A DNA stretch of 64,000 nucleotides from Terrilactibacillus sp. S3-3 (GCA_030437565.1 CP129291.1:1922001-1986000); one strand, 5' to 3'; shown: positions 28,343 to 38,711, counted from the stretch's first letter. Made by a program: numbers and translations. The notes: generated by a model from the sequence alone, not told the origin.

Positions 28343-29111
28343 CTACTCAGCTAGAAAACCGCCATCCACATAAAACGTTTGACCCGTGACGTAGCTGGCA
28401 GCATCCGAGGCTAAATATAAAGCCATTGATGATATATCAGCCGGTGTCCCATAACGTCGGAGAGGAATCCGTTTTAATGTTTTGGCAGCTAATTCTTTGT
28501 TTCCAAGTTCATCCGAATTGATATCTGTATGAATGATTCCCGGCGCAATACTATTCACTTGAATATTGTATCTCGCCCATTCAGATGCCATGCCAATGAA
28601 CGTGTGTGTGAGATGAATGACTGCCGCCTTACTCGTCGTGTAGGGAGACATTCGCTTAAGAGGTTTCACCCCGGTAGCCGAAGCCATATTGATGATTCTT
28701 CCGCCGTTATGTTCATGCATCAATTTTGCTGCATTCTGCGCACAAAAGAACAGCCCTTTGAGATTGATGTCAAATATAGCATCCCAGTCGTTTTCCGTCA
28801 CTTTAATATCAGGCTTTGTTTGATAGACACCCGCATTGTTCACTAGAATATCAAGCTTATTAAATTCTTTTTTTACAATTGAAAACATCGTATTAATGTC
28901 TTCCAGGTTCCCTACATTGCATTTAACAGGTAAAGCTTTTACTCCTATTGCTGAGATTTCATGGGCCATTTCTTCACATTTATTCATATTCCTGCTTGCA
29001 ATAACTACATTGGCTCCAGCTTCCGCGTATTCTTTGACAATTTGATAACCTATTCCTTTACTTCCGCCAGTCACAACAGCTACTTTTCCGCTTAAATCAT
29101 TTATCTGTCAT
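28343..29111 (-). CDS. SDR-family 3-oxoacyl reductase/hydroxyacyl dehydrogenase
   Basis: Classical short-chain dehydrogenase: VVTGGSKGIGYQIV (cofactor Gly motif), ILVNNAGVYQTKP (NNAG), RIINMASATG with Ser, and catalytic MSPYTTSKAA (Tyr-x-x-x-Lys); PLRRYGTPADISSMALYLAS and VTGQTFYVDGG at the end. ATG 29111 needs one base removed to reach DLSGKVAVVTGG. It lies between the ligase and thiolase genes. It may oxidise a hydroxyacyl-CoA intermediate; the second SDR at 34093 is the better BadH match. Confidence 0.8.
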
Positions 29112-29146
29112 GACATCACCTGCTTCTGTTTTTAAACCGATTTATT

Positions 29147-30290
29147 TTACAAGGTTTCAATGATTGTGGCTGTCGCCATACCGCCTGCACAACACATCAC
29201 CTGTAAACCGTAACGTTTCTTATTGTCTTCCAATTCATGGAGGAGAGTCGTCATGATACGAGCTCCGCTTGCACCCGTTGGATGGCCCAGAGCAATAGCT
29301 CCGCCTCGCGGGTTCACTTTGTGAAAATCGGGATTTACCTCTTTTAACCACGCGAGCACAACAGAGGAAAACGCTTCATTACATTCAAAAGTATCGATAT
29401 CATCTACTTTTAAATGCACCTTTTGTAAAATTCGTTTCGTTAACGGAATAATCCCTGTTAGCATTAGGGTAGGATCTGACCCGATCGCATCTCTTCCGAT
29501 AATTCTTGCCCGCGGTTTCATCCCTAATTCTTGTGCTTTGCTGTTCGACATCACCAGTATAGCTGCTGCCCCATCACTGATTTGGCTTGCGTTTCCGGCG
29601 TTACAACCCCACTTTCAGCAAAAACCGTTTTTAACGCGCTTAATTTTTCAATGGAAGTTTCCGGTCGTATGCCTTCATCTTCTGTTACAATGATTCGTTC
29701 TCCATTTCTAGTTATCTCAAAAGGTACGACTTCTCGTTTGAACTCTCCGTTCTTTCGTGCTCGTTCAGCCAGTCTGTGGCTGTGTAAAGCAAATTCATCA
29801 CACTCTTTGCGTGAAAGATGCCATTTCTCGGCAATTTTTTCCGCAGCGTTTCCTTGAGGGATTATGTCATATCGATCATGTAATTCAGCCGGACTTTCGA
29901 CGCGATCGATGCCCATCGGGTGCCGGCTCATATTTTCGACGCCAGCCGCTATGATAATATCTGCATCACCAGCAAGAATAGCTTGTGCCGCCAAGTGAAC
30001 CGCTTGCTGAGAAGAACCGCATTTACGATTGATCATAAATGCGGGCACTTCTTTCGGAATACCTGCCATCAATGCCGCCGTGCGCGCAATATTATTCCTT
30101 GTTCCCGGGTTTGTGTGACACAGCCTACAATAATATCTTCAATTAAATTTCCGTCGACTCCTGCACGTTTGACCACTTCTTTTAAGACAGCGCTTAACAT
30201 ATATTCCGATCTTGTGTCACTATACACGCCATTCCGTCGGCCTACCGGTAACCGCACAGCTTCTACAATAACAGCTTCTCGATGACTCAT
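29147..30290 (-). CDS. Thiolase (acetyl-CoA acyltransferase), frameshifted
   Basis: Condensing-type thiolase cleaving 3-ketoacyl-CoA with CoA. Seen: nucleophile Cys loop [70 protein letters not shown], the His motif [18 protein letters not shown] and the second Cys in [12 protein letters not shown]. Shifts near 30095 and 29565. Start ATG 30290 lies 8 nt after GGAGGGAGG. About 381 residues. It is followed closely by the second SDR. Confidence 0.88.
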
Positions 30291-30306
30291 TTCCACCCTC
30301 CCTCCT

Positions 30307-31184
30307 TTATGTGTAAGAATAAAAACCTCGCCCTGTTTTCCTTCCTAATTCCCCTTTTTGTATTTTGTCTAATACCGTTTTAGAAGGCCCTTCTCGGGGG
30401 TCTCCTGTTTCTTGCTGGCGCTGCATTCGAACATTTGCATGGACATCAAGACCTGTCAAATCTATTAAACTAAAGGGACCTAAAGGATGGTTCAAACCTT
30501 TTGTACAAGCTAAGTCAATGTCTTCAAATGAAGCAATCCCTTTTTCATAAAGCTCAATGGCTTCATCCATCATGCTCGCAAGAATTCGATTCATCACAAA
30601 CCCAGAGATTTCTTTGTTAAGTTTGATCGGAACTTTATGAAGACGTTTTGCCAATTCACTTGTCACTTCCGCCGTTTCATTCGAAGTGTATTCACTTTTC
30701 ACCACTTCCACCAATTCCATGACAAGTGCAGGATTGCTAAAGTGCATATTGCAGATTCGGTCGCCGCGTGCTGTGACACTTGCCAGTTTTGAACTGACAA
30801 TTGTTGAACTGTTTGTTGTAAAAATAACGTGCTCCGCTGCCAGTTGATCCATTTCAGCGAATAGTTTTCTTTTCGCTTCCAGCTTTTCTACTATCGCTTC
30901 AATGACAAAGTCTGTCTCACACAATGCCAGTTCCAAAGAGGATGTCACGGTTAGTTTTTTAAACGCCATATCTACCTCTTTAGTCGTTAATCTTCTTTTT
31001 TTTTTTTACACGGTTATTCATTTGTTTTTTTTAAGGCATCCATTGCTTTCTCCAAACTTTTCTGATTGATATCTTGAAGAATCGTTGAATAGCGGCTAAA
31101 GCACAGACCATTGCAATTTGTGAACCCATGACACCAGCGCCGACAACGGTTATATTTTTGATTTCTTCTATCTTCGTTTGTCAC
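30307..31184 (-). CDS. 3-hydroxyacyl-CoA dehydrogenase, frameshifted
   Basis: NAD-dependent 3-hydroxyacyl-CoA dehydrogenase. The Rossmann start NITVVGAGVMGSQIAMVCAL is in a different frame from the rest, with a 10-base poly-T near 30999. The later body has ETDFVIEAIVEKLEAKRKLF, FTTNSSTIVSSKLA, ICNMHFSNPALVMELVEVVK (catalytic His), FVMNRILASMMDEAIELYEKG and CTKGLNHPLGPFSLIDLTGL. Ends RKTGRGFYSYT. Likely start GTG 31184. About 285-290 residues. Would supply the oxidation step of beta-oxidation in this cluster. Confidence 0.85.
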
Positions 31185-31195
31185 CACCCCTTTAT

Positions 31196-31957
31196 TCAGG
31201 AAAAAAACTCGCGATGCGGATCGAATGCGCGTAACCATTCAAGTTCTTGTTCTGTTGGTTCATCCATTACTTTTGCTTCCTTGCAAACATCAATTTTCCA
31301 TGGCAGAAGGTCAGAAATAGCGGTTTTATAATGTAAATCAGATTGAAAATCATTTGGAATCCATTGACTGACAACAAATGATTCATCTGCATTTTCCCGT
31401 GTCAATACCGCTGTATTTGTAAAAATAGTGCTCACTTTCTCACCAGGCGATGTAATATAAGGCACTTCGTTGACAAATTTCCGACTGTCTCCATTCATCA
31501 TTCCCACGACATCACCGGCAACGGAAGCAATATCATTTGCACCTCCAGAACCGGTCAGAAATAGATTTTTCTCAGGAATTTTTGTAGATTAAAATTGCCG
31601 AATTGATCAATTTGAGCAGCCGATAAAATTGCCAAACAGCGATGCCTTGCATCGCCAACGTATTGACCCAAAATCTCTACGAAACTGCTTTGCTTGCTTG
31701 CTGTTTGTATAAAGATTGCCGAAATTAAAAATATAAGGGTCACCTTCCACTGGTTCATAACCGTAGTATCCGGTCTCTGTCATCAGTTGAATGCTTATGT
31801 CTTCTTCTTTTAAACGTTTGTAGACAAGCCATGCTGTTAAATGAGAGACTCCAATACCAGCTAAAACAGTTTCGATGTTTTGTGCTTTGATTTTCCCGGC
31901 AATATAGCGGCTTGCAGCGACAATCAGTTTTTCCGTTTGTGTGGCCTTTTTTTTCAA
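31196..31957 (-). CDS. CoA-transferase beta subunit (GctB/IpdB-like), frameshifted
   Basis: Starts KATQTEKLIVAASRYIAGKI, then ETVLAGIGVSHLTAWLVYKR and the catalytic-loop equivalent MTETGYYGYEP (Glu). In following frames come LGQYVGDARHRCLAILSAAQ, IDQFGNFN, GSGGANDIASVAGDVVGMMN and EVPYITSPGEKVS, the GctB/IpdB signature. Shifts near 31720 and 31575. Joined length ~254 residues fits the family (~250). The start (TTG 31957) lacks a good ribosome site and the frame is open into the alpha gene, so a fusion or translational coupling is possible. Confidence 0.72.
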
Positions 31958-31967
31958 TATCCTTTTT

Positions 31968-32884
31968 TTACCAGGCTGCTGTGTTAGGCTGCTTTTTAAT
32001 TGATCCAGTCTTTTTTGGCCTAATTGCTGCAGAAACGCTTCATGGCTTTGATCTAATTGCCACTTTTTCATGAACGTATCGATATCCCTTCATCTCTTAC
32101 CGCTTGACTGAATTCTTTTCTAAACTCGTAATCCTCCCCGTACGCTTGCTTGCTGTATCCGATAGGGGACGTTCCATACGGATGAGCGCCAAAAGGCACT
32201 TCAACGACATAGTCCACCTTATGACTTGGAATTTTCACTAAATGGGAAAGAGTCCGGATTGTTGCTTGATCGACCACCTTTTCTACAATTACGACCACTT
32301 TTTTGGCTGCAAGAACGCCCCAAAGATCTTCTCCGTATGGTGGTGTAATCACCGTGTTTCCCGCCGCATCCGCTACACTTCCATGTATAATCGCCACATC
32401 CGGCTGCAAGCTTCGAATGAAAATCATTTCTTTATTACTGACAGGATCTCTGAACAATAATGCTTTCCCGGATTTCAAATGATCTTCCAAAAGCGTACTG
32501 CCTCTCAAAGAACATGTCGGAGCAAAATCCCAGCCATTGGCTGCAGCCATAAATCGTTCAGGGATGGTTAAATTCGTCCAATACTCTTCAAAGTTTCTCT
32601 TCACGAGCCAATGTTGTCAGTAATTTAGTCGGTCGCGGAGCAGGATAAGTCTCGCCGAAAAAAGCACCCTCCATCTTTTTCACGTGCCCGGCCCATGTAA
32701 GTGCAATGGCATATTCAAGCATTCCTGTGCCGACGACATCTAAGTTCAGTTTCGTCCCTTTAAATTGCCGAATCATTTCCCAAACGAATGCCATCGGACG
32801 ATTATGTGTGAAACTGAAATGGAGGGAGATATTGGGTTTAATCACTTCTTTAACACAAAAGCCTAAGTTCATGACTTTTGACAA
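31968..32884 (-). CDS. CoA-transferase alpha subunit (GctA/IpdA-like), frameshifted
   Basis: Class I CoA-transferase-fold subunit. ISLHFSFTHNRPMAFVWEMI, VVGTGMLEYAIALTWAGHVK, FFGETYPAPRPTKLL and, after a shift near 32600, EYWTNLTIPERFMAAANGWD, PDVAIIHGSVADAAGNTVIT and VEVPFGAHPYGTSPIGYSKQ match IpdA/GctA. A further shift near 32075 gives the C-terminus FMKKWQLDQSHEAFLQQLGQ. Start TTG 32884 follows GGAGGG. GctAB moves CoA to glutaconate; the homologous IpdAB instead hydrolyses a ring in steroid degradation. Which activity applies here is open. Confidence 0.75.
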
Positions 32885-32901
32885 ATTAACTTCCCTCCTT
32901 T

Positions 32902-34048
32902 TTACGCTTTTAACAAATTACTGCCGATGATCATTCTTTGAACTTGGTTACTACCGTCTAAGATTTGGAACACTTTCGCGTCTCTCATCAATCGTTCAAC
33001 CGGGCACTCTTTCATGTAGCCGTAGCCGCCAAAAATCTGTACCGCATCTGTTGTCACTTTCATTGCCATATCCGTTGCAAAACATTTAGACATAGATACC
33101 ATCGACATCGTCGGATAAGAGACATTTGGCGACTCGATATCAACTCTGCGGTTTGTTTCGCGCACCAAGCAGCGAGCGGCTTCCAATTGCATCGCCATAT
33201 CCGCCATCATAAACCGCAAAGCCTGGAAATCACCTAGTCGTTTTCCGAATTGATGACGATCTTTCGAATAGGCGACTGCATGATTTAATGCGCTTTGAGC
33301 AATACCAAGTGCGATAGACGCTGCACCCCAGGCACGCATGCTGTTACCTAATTGAGCAAGAATTCGCCAGCCTTCTCCAATTTGCCCAATCAAGGCTTCT
33401 TCCCCTACTTGGCAATCTTCTAAAATGATGTCGCCGGTCATACTGCCATGGAGACCCATCTTTTCTTCAATTTTCCCATAGCGGAGCCCTGGGCTGTCTT
33501 TGTGAACTAAAAAACGCCGAAATTTCATCTTGCCCCGTCTTAGCAAATGCTAAGTAATATTCAGCGACTTGAGCCAAAGTAACAAAAATCTTCGTTCCGT
33601 TTAATGTATAGCCGCCACCCGGATTTTTCTTAGCAGCTGTACTTAGTGCACGCGCATCCGAGCCGGCATGCGGTTCTGTCAAACAAATAGCACACAGTTT
33701 ATGCCCACTTGTCAGGTTTTTATAAAATGTCTCTTTTTGCGCATCATTTCCCATCATGGACACCATTCTAATCACAGTATGAGTCGATAACATCGTTGTC
33801 CCCATCATGGTTAATCCACTGCTCACTTCTTCGATCACTCGCGAAAGCAACGCCGAGTTTGCCTGAATCCCGCCATATTCCTCTGGCAGAGACATTGTAA
33901 GGAGTCCATTTTCACCTAATACGCGAACTAAATCATGCGGAAATTCGTCCGTGCGATCGACTTCAGCTGCCCGCGGAGCAATTTGTTCTTTTGTAATCCT
34001 TTTCACTACTTGCAACATCTCTTTTTCAAAAGTTGCGTTTGCACACAT
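32902..34048 (-). CDS. Acyl-CoA dehydrogenase with Asp at the usual catalytic Glu position
   Basis: Complete acyl-CoA dehydrogenase (~381 residues) after one shift near 33510. Visible: LLTMSLPEEYGGI, AICLTEPHAGSDARALSTAA (FAD/substrate loop), YTLNGTKIFVTLAQVAEYYL, YSKDRHQFGKRLGDFQALRF, QIFGGYGYMKECPVERLMRD. The segment normally reading IYEGT is ILDGSNQVQR, so the canonical C-terminal catalytic Glu is Asp. Asp at this position fits ring-CoA dehydrogenases of the cyclohexanecarboxyl-CoA type, as far as I recall from the Syntrophus enzymes. Start ATG/TTG region 34048; it is next to the BadH-like gene. Confidence 0.85.
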
Positions 34049-34092
34049 TTTAATATCCCCCTATCATTGGAATTGTAAGCCCTTACATTCTA

Positions 34093-34834
34093 TTAATCTG
34101 CCATTGTTAATCCGCCGCTGACACTCAGCGCTTGCCCGGTTATATAATCAGCCCTTTTATCTGCAAAAAAAGCCGGCGGCGGCATAGGCGATATCTTCTG
34201 GCTCTGCCAAGCGTCTTAAAGGAATAGCACGGATCAAGGCATCTTTATTATTAGAAGGCTGTGAGCGGAATAATGGCGTATCCGTTGGTCCCGGACACAC
34301 AGCATTAACAGAAATTTTGTACCTTGCCATTTCTCTGGCCAATGATTTTGAAAAAGCAATCACTCCGCCTTTTGTACCCGCATAGACGGTTTCACCTAAA
34401 CTCCCGACACGTCCTGCATCGCTGCCGATATTTATGATTCGTCCATCCTTTCTTTCCATCATTTTAGGAAGAACGGCTTTGCACCCATAAACGGCTGATT
34501 TGAAGTTCAAATTAATGACTTTTTCCCAATAATCAACCGTGTTATTCATAAATGGCTCAATAATATCCCAGCCTACTGTATTCACCAACACTTTGATTTC
34601 ACCTAAACTCCCTTCTATTTCTTCAACCACATTTTGAAGAGACTCAAGTCTTGTTACATCCACTTCAAAAAATTTATTGCCTTCTCTTTCTGCGTTTAAT
34701 TCTTTGGCCGTTTTTTCACCTGTGTCAAGATTGATATCGCAAGCGGCAATTGTATATCCTTTTGAAAATAATTCTTTAGCAATTGCTTTCCCTATTCCTT
34801 GACCTGCACCAGTAACCATGGCTACCTGACTCAT
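34093..34834 (-). CDS. BadH-like SDR: probable 2-hydroxycyclohexanecarboxyl-CoA dehydrogenase
   Basis: SDR with TGAGQGIGKAIAKEL, VLVNTVGWDIIEPFM, INIGSDAGRVGSLGETVYAG and TKGGVIAFSKSLAREMARYK, then VNAVCPGPTDTPLF. The GWD...PF and SDA-RVGS-GE-VYA combination is what I recall from BadH of Rhodopseudomonas, which oxidises 2-hydroxycyclohexanecarboxyl-CoA to the ketone before BadI opens the ring. Note NTVG replaces the usual NNAG. A shift near 34168 leads to the normal end FFADKRADYITGQALSVSGG. Start ATG 34834 after AAGGAGGAG. A palindromic operator candidate lies 18 bp upstream. Confidence 0.75.
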
Positions 34835-34851
34835 TTCTTCTCCTCCTTCTG

Positions 34852-34879
34852 TTTTACGAATGAACAATCGTTCGTAAAA
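34852..34879. promoter_or_regulatory. TetR-type operator candidate, site 2
   Basis: A 28-nt palindrome with perfect 9-bp arms TTTTACGAA/TTCGTAAAA around TGAACAATCG, between the hydratase stop and the BadH-like start. It implies an internal promoter. Confidence 0.65.
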
Positions 34880-34889
34880 TGTGTAAAAA

Positions 34890-35675
34890 TTAAACACCTT
34901 TGAATACGGGTGAACGTTTTTCTAAAAAAGCTTGAAAGCCAATTTTTGCATCTTCACTTGTAAAAACCTTTGCCGTTTCCACCATATCCATTTCGAGTCC
35001 TGCTGCTAACGCACTTTGTCCTGTTGCTTGAATACAGCGTTTTATTCCAGACAAAGCAATGGGTGCTTGTTCAGCCAATTGATGGGCCATTTCAAAAACA
35101 ACAGCCAAACCTTGATCAGGATGGACCACTTTAGAAATGATGCCAATTTGATAAGCTTCTTCGGCTGTTAAAGATCGGCCAAAATAGATAAGTTCTTTGG
35201 TCTTCGTTTCACCTATGATGCGGGTTAATCGATGCGTTCCTCCTGCACCGGGGGTCATCCCTAATTTAATTTCAGGCAATCCAATTCTCGCTTTCTCCGA
35301 TACCATCATTCTAAAATCGCAAGCCAGAGCTAATTCCAACCCTCCTCCCATTGCATGCCCATTAATATAGGCTATTGTTGGTTTAGAGAGATTCTCCAGG
35401 ATGTTCAATGTCTCTTGTAATTTTTTTAAATAACCGAGCATTCGTCCTGTCTCTTGATTTCTTTGCAGATCTTCCATCATCTTAATGTCTGCACCAGCAA
35501 CAAAGCATGATAGCCCGCTGCGAATGATAACGGCTCGAATATCTTTTTCTGCTTCAATGTGCCGCAGAACTTCATAAAGTTCTGCAACCATCTCTTCGTT
35601 AAGGGCATTAACAGGCGCTCTTTGAAGAATAACCTCTGCCATTCCTTCGTTGTCTTTAACTGTTAAATGCTTCAT
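34890..35675 (-). CDS. Enoyl-CoA hydratase (BadK-type candidate)
   Basis: Intact 261-residue crotonase: VILQRAPVNALNEEMV, oxyanion loop CFVAGADIKMMEDL, INGHAMGGGLELALACDFRM, and IGLPEIKLGMTPGAGGTHRL with the catalytic Glu. Ends ...FLEKRSPVFKGV. ATG after AAGGAGGAT. It is first in the catabolic operon, downstream of operator candidate site 3, and likely hydrates the enoyl-CoA made by the acyl-CoA dehydrogenase. One of few undamaged genes in the cluster. A ring substrate is inference. Confidence 0.85.
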   Translation of the reverse strand: MKHLTVKDNEGMAEVILQRAPVNALNEEMVAELYEVLRHIEAEKDIRAVIIRSGLSCFVAGADIKMMEDLQRNQETGRMLGYLKKLQETLNILENLSKPTIAYINGHAMGGGLELALACDFRMMVSEKARIGLPEIKLGMTPGAGGTHRLTRIIGETKTKELIYFGRSLTAEEAYQIGIISKVVHPDQGLAVVFEMAHQLAEQAPIALSGIKRCIQATGQSALAAGLEMDMVETAKVFTSEDAKIGFQAFLEKRSPVFKGV

Positions 35676-35774
35676 TTCGATCCTCCTTAAAAAAAACCTT
35701 GTAAAGCCGAGCCTTTAGGCGCAGACTGAGCCCTAGTCGCACTTATCATGTAGAAAAATCAAAACTTATTTTGT

Positions 35775-35800
35775 TAAACGAACAATCGTTCATTCGTTTA
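35775..35800. promoter_or_regulatory. TetR-type operator candidate, site 3
   Basis: A 26-nt palindrome with arms TAAACGAA/TTCGTTTA around CAATCGTTCA, 100 bp before the first catabolic gene. It shares GAACAATCGTTCATTCGT exactly with site 4. Confidence 0.7.
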
Positions 35801-35881
35801 GTTGATAATAACATGAATTATCAGAATGTGCAATGTTTTTATTTTATTCAATCGAATTTTGGTCTTGGTTGTGGGAAGCAT

Positions 35882-36584
35882 CTATTCCAATTTTTTTAAA
35901 ACTAGTTTTTCAATATGGTTGGTTTGTTGTTCAATATATTCATCAATTGACATCAACGGACGGAAATACCAACTTTTAAGTGCCCACATGTGTCCAAACA
36001 TAATAATGTCATAAGCTATAATCGGAATGTTAACAGAATGAAACTGTCCATTTTCTATTCCTTCAATAAGGATTTCTTCAAATATGATTTGTCTTTAATT
36101 CCAATTCTTTTATATATGCTCGGTATGGGTCTGAAAGTGCATTGGTTGATGAATAGGCTAAAATAATTTTTTCATGCTCTTTATCGATAATTCGGTAATA
36201 CGTGTCAATTCCGGTCTGCATTTTTTTTAGTGCGGAATCATTGTCTTTAATGGCTTGATTTAATTTATATTCATATTGTTTTAAAATATACTCTAAAATA
36301 AGGACCAGGATTTCTTCTTTATTTTTCACATATTGATAGATCGAACCGATTCCTATCCCAGAATGCTTGACAATTTGTCTTATCGTTGTGTTATTATACC
36401 CTTCTTTTCCAAAAAGGGCTGTTGCTGTATCGATCAGCCGCTGATGATTTTTACGCACCAATTCTTCGTCTTCGACTTGTGCATGAATTAATTGCGATTT
36501 AAAGCTGAAATCTGATTGATTTTCTATTTGATGAATACGATTTTTTTCATACCTACCCTCCATTCCGAGTTTTTTTAGGAACAA
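35882..36584 (-). CDS. TetR-family regulator of the catabolic cluster
   Basis: DNA-binding helix-turn-helix at about residues 45-90: RLIDTATALFGKEGYNNTTI then RQIVKHSGIGIGSIYQYVKN. The ligand domain follows; a 1-nt deletion near 36090 shifts to its end, EEILIEGIENGQFHSVNIPI to the stop at 35882. The start is uncertain because of a poly-T run near 36541-36577; the N-terminal extension before the HTH is longer than usual. It is transcribed in the same direction as the cluster and has its own operator copy (site 4), so autoregulation and control of the operon by an acyl-CoA ligand are likely. Confidence 0.8.
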
Positions 36585-36605
36585 TCGTTCATTCGTATGT
36601 TCATC
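36579..36605. promoter_or_regulatory. TetR-type operator candidate, site 4
   Basis: Contains GAACAATCGTTCATTCGT, then a further GTTC half-site, at the start of the regulator gene: the same core as site 3. Confidence 0.6.
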
Positions 36606-36684
36606 ATATCATCGAGACCTTTGCTTTTCAAGCTTTATCGCATCAAAGCTGGTCACCGGCGGATAATCTCTCTCAAAAAATAAC

Positions 36685-36725
36685 GGCGCTCCGCGGCGAT
36701 TTAGCCCGTAGAGCGCCTTTTTTTT
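36685..36725. terminator. Terminator between fhs and the TetR gene
   Basis: GGCGCTC/GAGCGCC stem with T8 on the plus strand and an A6 run before the left arm, so it can serve the minus-strand fhs. Confidence 0.7.
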
Positions 36726-36729
36726 AAAC

Positions 36730-38427
36730 TTAGAACAGTCCTTTAGCCTTGCCGTCCGGTCCGACATCCATATTGAGCGCCGCCGGATGCTTAGGCAGGC
36801 CCGGCATCGTCATGATATTGCCGGTCAGCGCCACGATAAAACCGGCGCCAACCGATGCCTTCAGCTCGCGGACATGGATGGTAAAGTCTTTCGGGCGCCC
36901 TAGTTTTTTCGGATCATCCGAAAGCGAATATTGTGTTTTCGCGATGCACACCGGAAGTTTATTCCATCCATACTTCTTGAACTCGGCAAGCTGCTTCAGC
37001 GCTTTATTTGAAAATTCGACGTCTTTGCCGCCGTAGACTTTTCTAACCACCGCGTTCAACTTATCTTCAATGGTCATCATCTAAGTCGTATAGCGGCTTG
37101 AAATGATTGGCGGATGTGTTGATCGCATCGATCACTTTGTGAGCCAGTTCCTCGCCGCCGGCACCGCCATTTTCCCAGACAGTGGTCAAAGCGGCCGGAT
37201 GACCGTTTGCCGTGCACCAATCTTTTACAAGCTGCACCTCTTTATCCGTATCGGCAATAAAATGGTTGATCGCCACAACGTACGGCAGGCCAAACTCCTG
37301 AATCGTCTCAATATGGCGGGCCAAATTTTCCATTCCACGCGCCAATGCATCGAGATTTTCCGTTTTCAAATCGTCTTTGGATAAGCCGCCGTGCATTTTC
37401 AGCGCTCTTATGGTGGCAACAATGACGACCGCACTCGGCCTGATGTGGCCGGCCCTGGTTTTAATGTCAAGAAATTTTTCAGCACCGAGATCGGCACCGA
37501 AACCGGCTTCCGTCACCACATAATCGCCGAGTTTAGCCGCCATTTTTGTCGCCAGCACACTGTTGCAACCGTGGGCAATATTGGCGAACGGACCGCCGTG
37601 GACGAACGCCGGCGTGTTTTCAAGCGTCTGAACGAGATTGGGATGGATCGCGTCTTTAAGCAATAAAGTGAGCGCTCCTTCGACTTCCAAATCTTTGACC
37701 GTCACCGGCTCGCCATCATAATTATAAGCCACGACAATCCGGCTGAGCCGGGCTTTCAAATCGTCCAAACCCTCAGCCAGACAAAGGATCGCCATGATTT
37801 CGGAAGCAACGGTAATATCAAACCCGTCTTCTCTCGGCACACCGCCGAATTTTCCGCCCAGCCCAATGACAACATGGCGCAGCGCGCGATCGTTCAAATC
37901 GAGCGCCCGTTTCCAAACAATTTGCCGCGGATCAATGTTCAACGCATTTCCCTGAAAGATATGGTTGTCAATCAGCGATGCCAGCGCGTTATTCGCCGCG
38001 GTAATGGCATGAAAATCGCCCGTAAAATGCAAGTTAATGTCTTCCATCGGCACAACCTGAGAATAACCGCCGCCCGCCGCGCCTCCTTTAATGCCCATGC
38101 TCGGCCCAAGTGACGGCTCTCTCAAGGCAATCACCGCTTTTTTCTCCAATGCGATTCAAGGCCTGTCCAAGGCCGACCGTCACCGTCGACTTTCCTTCCT
38201 TCTCCCGCCGGCGTTGGATTGATCGCCGTCACAAGAATGACCTTTCCATCCGTCTTTTTATTCAGCTTTTTTAAAACATCAACCTTTACTTTCGCCTTGT
38301 AATGTCCGTATGGCTCCCAATCTTCCTCTTTGAGGCCAAGCCGTTCGGCGATCGTTTGAATCGGAACCAGGGTTGCTTCCTGTGCAATTTCAATATCCGA
38401 TTTTACTGTTTTTGTTTGACTCGTCAT
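36730..38427 (-). CDS. fhs: Formate-tetrahydrofolate ligase, frameshifted
   Basis: FTHFS makes 10-formyl-THF from formate, ATP and THF. Start ATG 38427: [33 protein letters not shown] is the ATP-binding loop, followed by shifts in a GC-rich stretch near 38190 and 38150. Then [77 protein letters not shown] last shift near 37075 gives the C-terminal end [20 protein letters not shown]. About 560 residues, full length for the family. Confidence 0.94.
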
Positions 38428-38711
38428 GTTATCACCTATTTAATATGAAATTGACAATTCCAGACTTTTATTATTCTTATTCATTTTTTCTTGGAACGTT
38501 TGTTCTTATTATACGATGACATTAACAGGATGGCAACCGTCAGCTGGCATTCATCTGCAACTTAGCGATGCTGAAGTTGGAGTCTTCTGCCGAGTTACAA
38601 ATAAAGGCTGGCAAAATAATCTTCTGGAAATATCGGCCTGGTGCTTTTTTTTAACCATGCTTTTGTTGTATTCTATAGAGAGGAATGAGCAGATAAGGGG
38701 GGAGGTTTTTT

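Noticed and set aside
31196..32884. A single fused alpha-beta CoA-transferase
   Set aside because: The open frame across the boundary depends on poly-A runs of doubtful length; separate subunits of ~305 and ~254 residues fit the families. Kept as a possibility.
38428..38520. THF riboswitch upstream of fhs
   Set aside because: The leader is AT-rich and shows none of the conserved THF-aptamer sequence.
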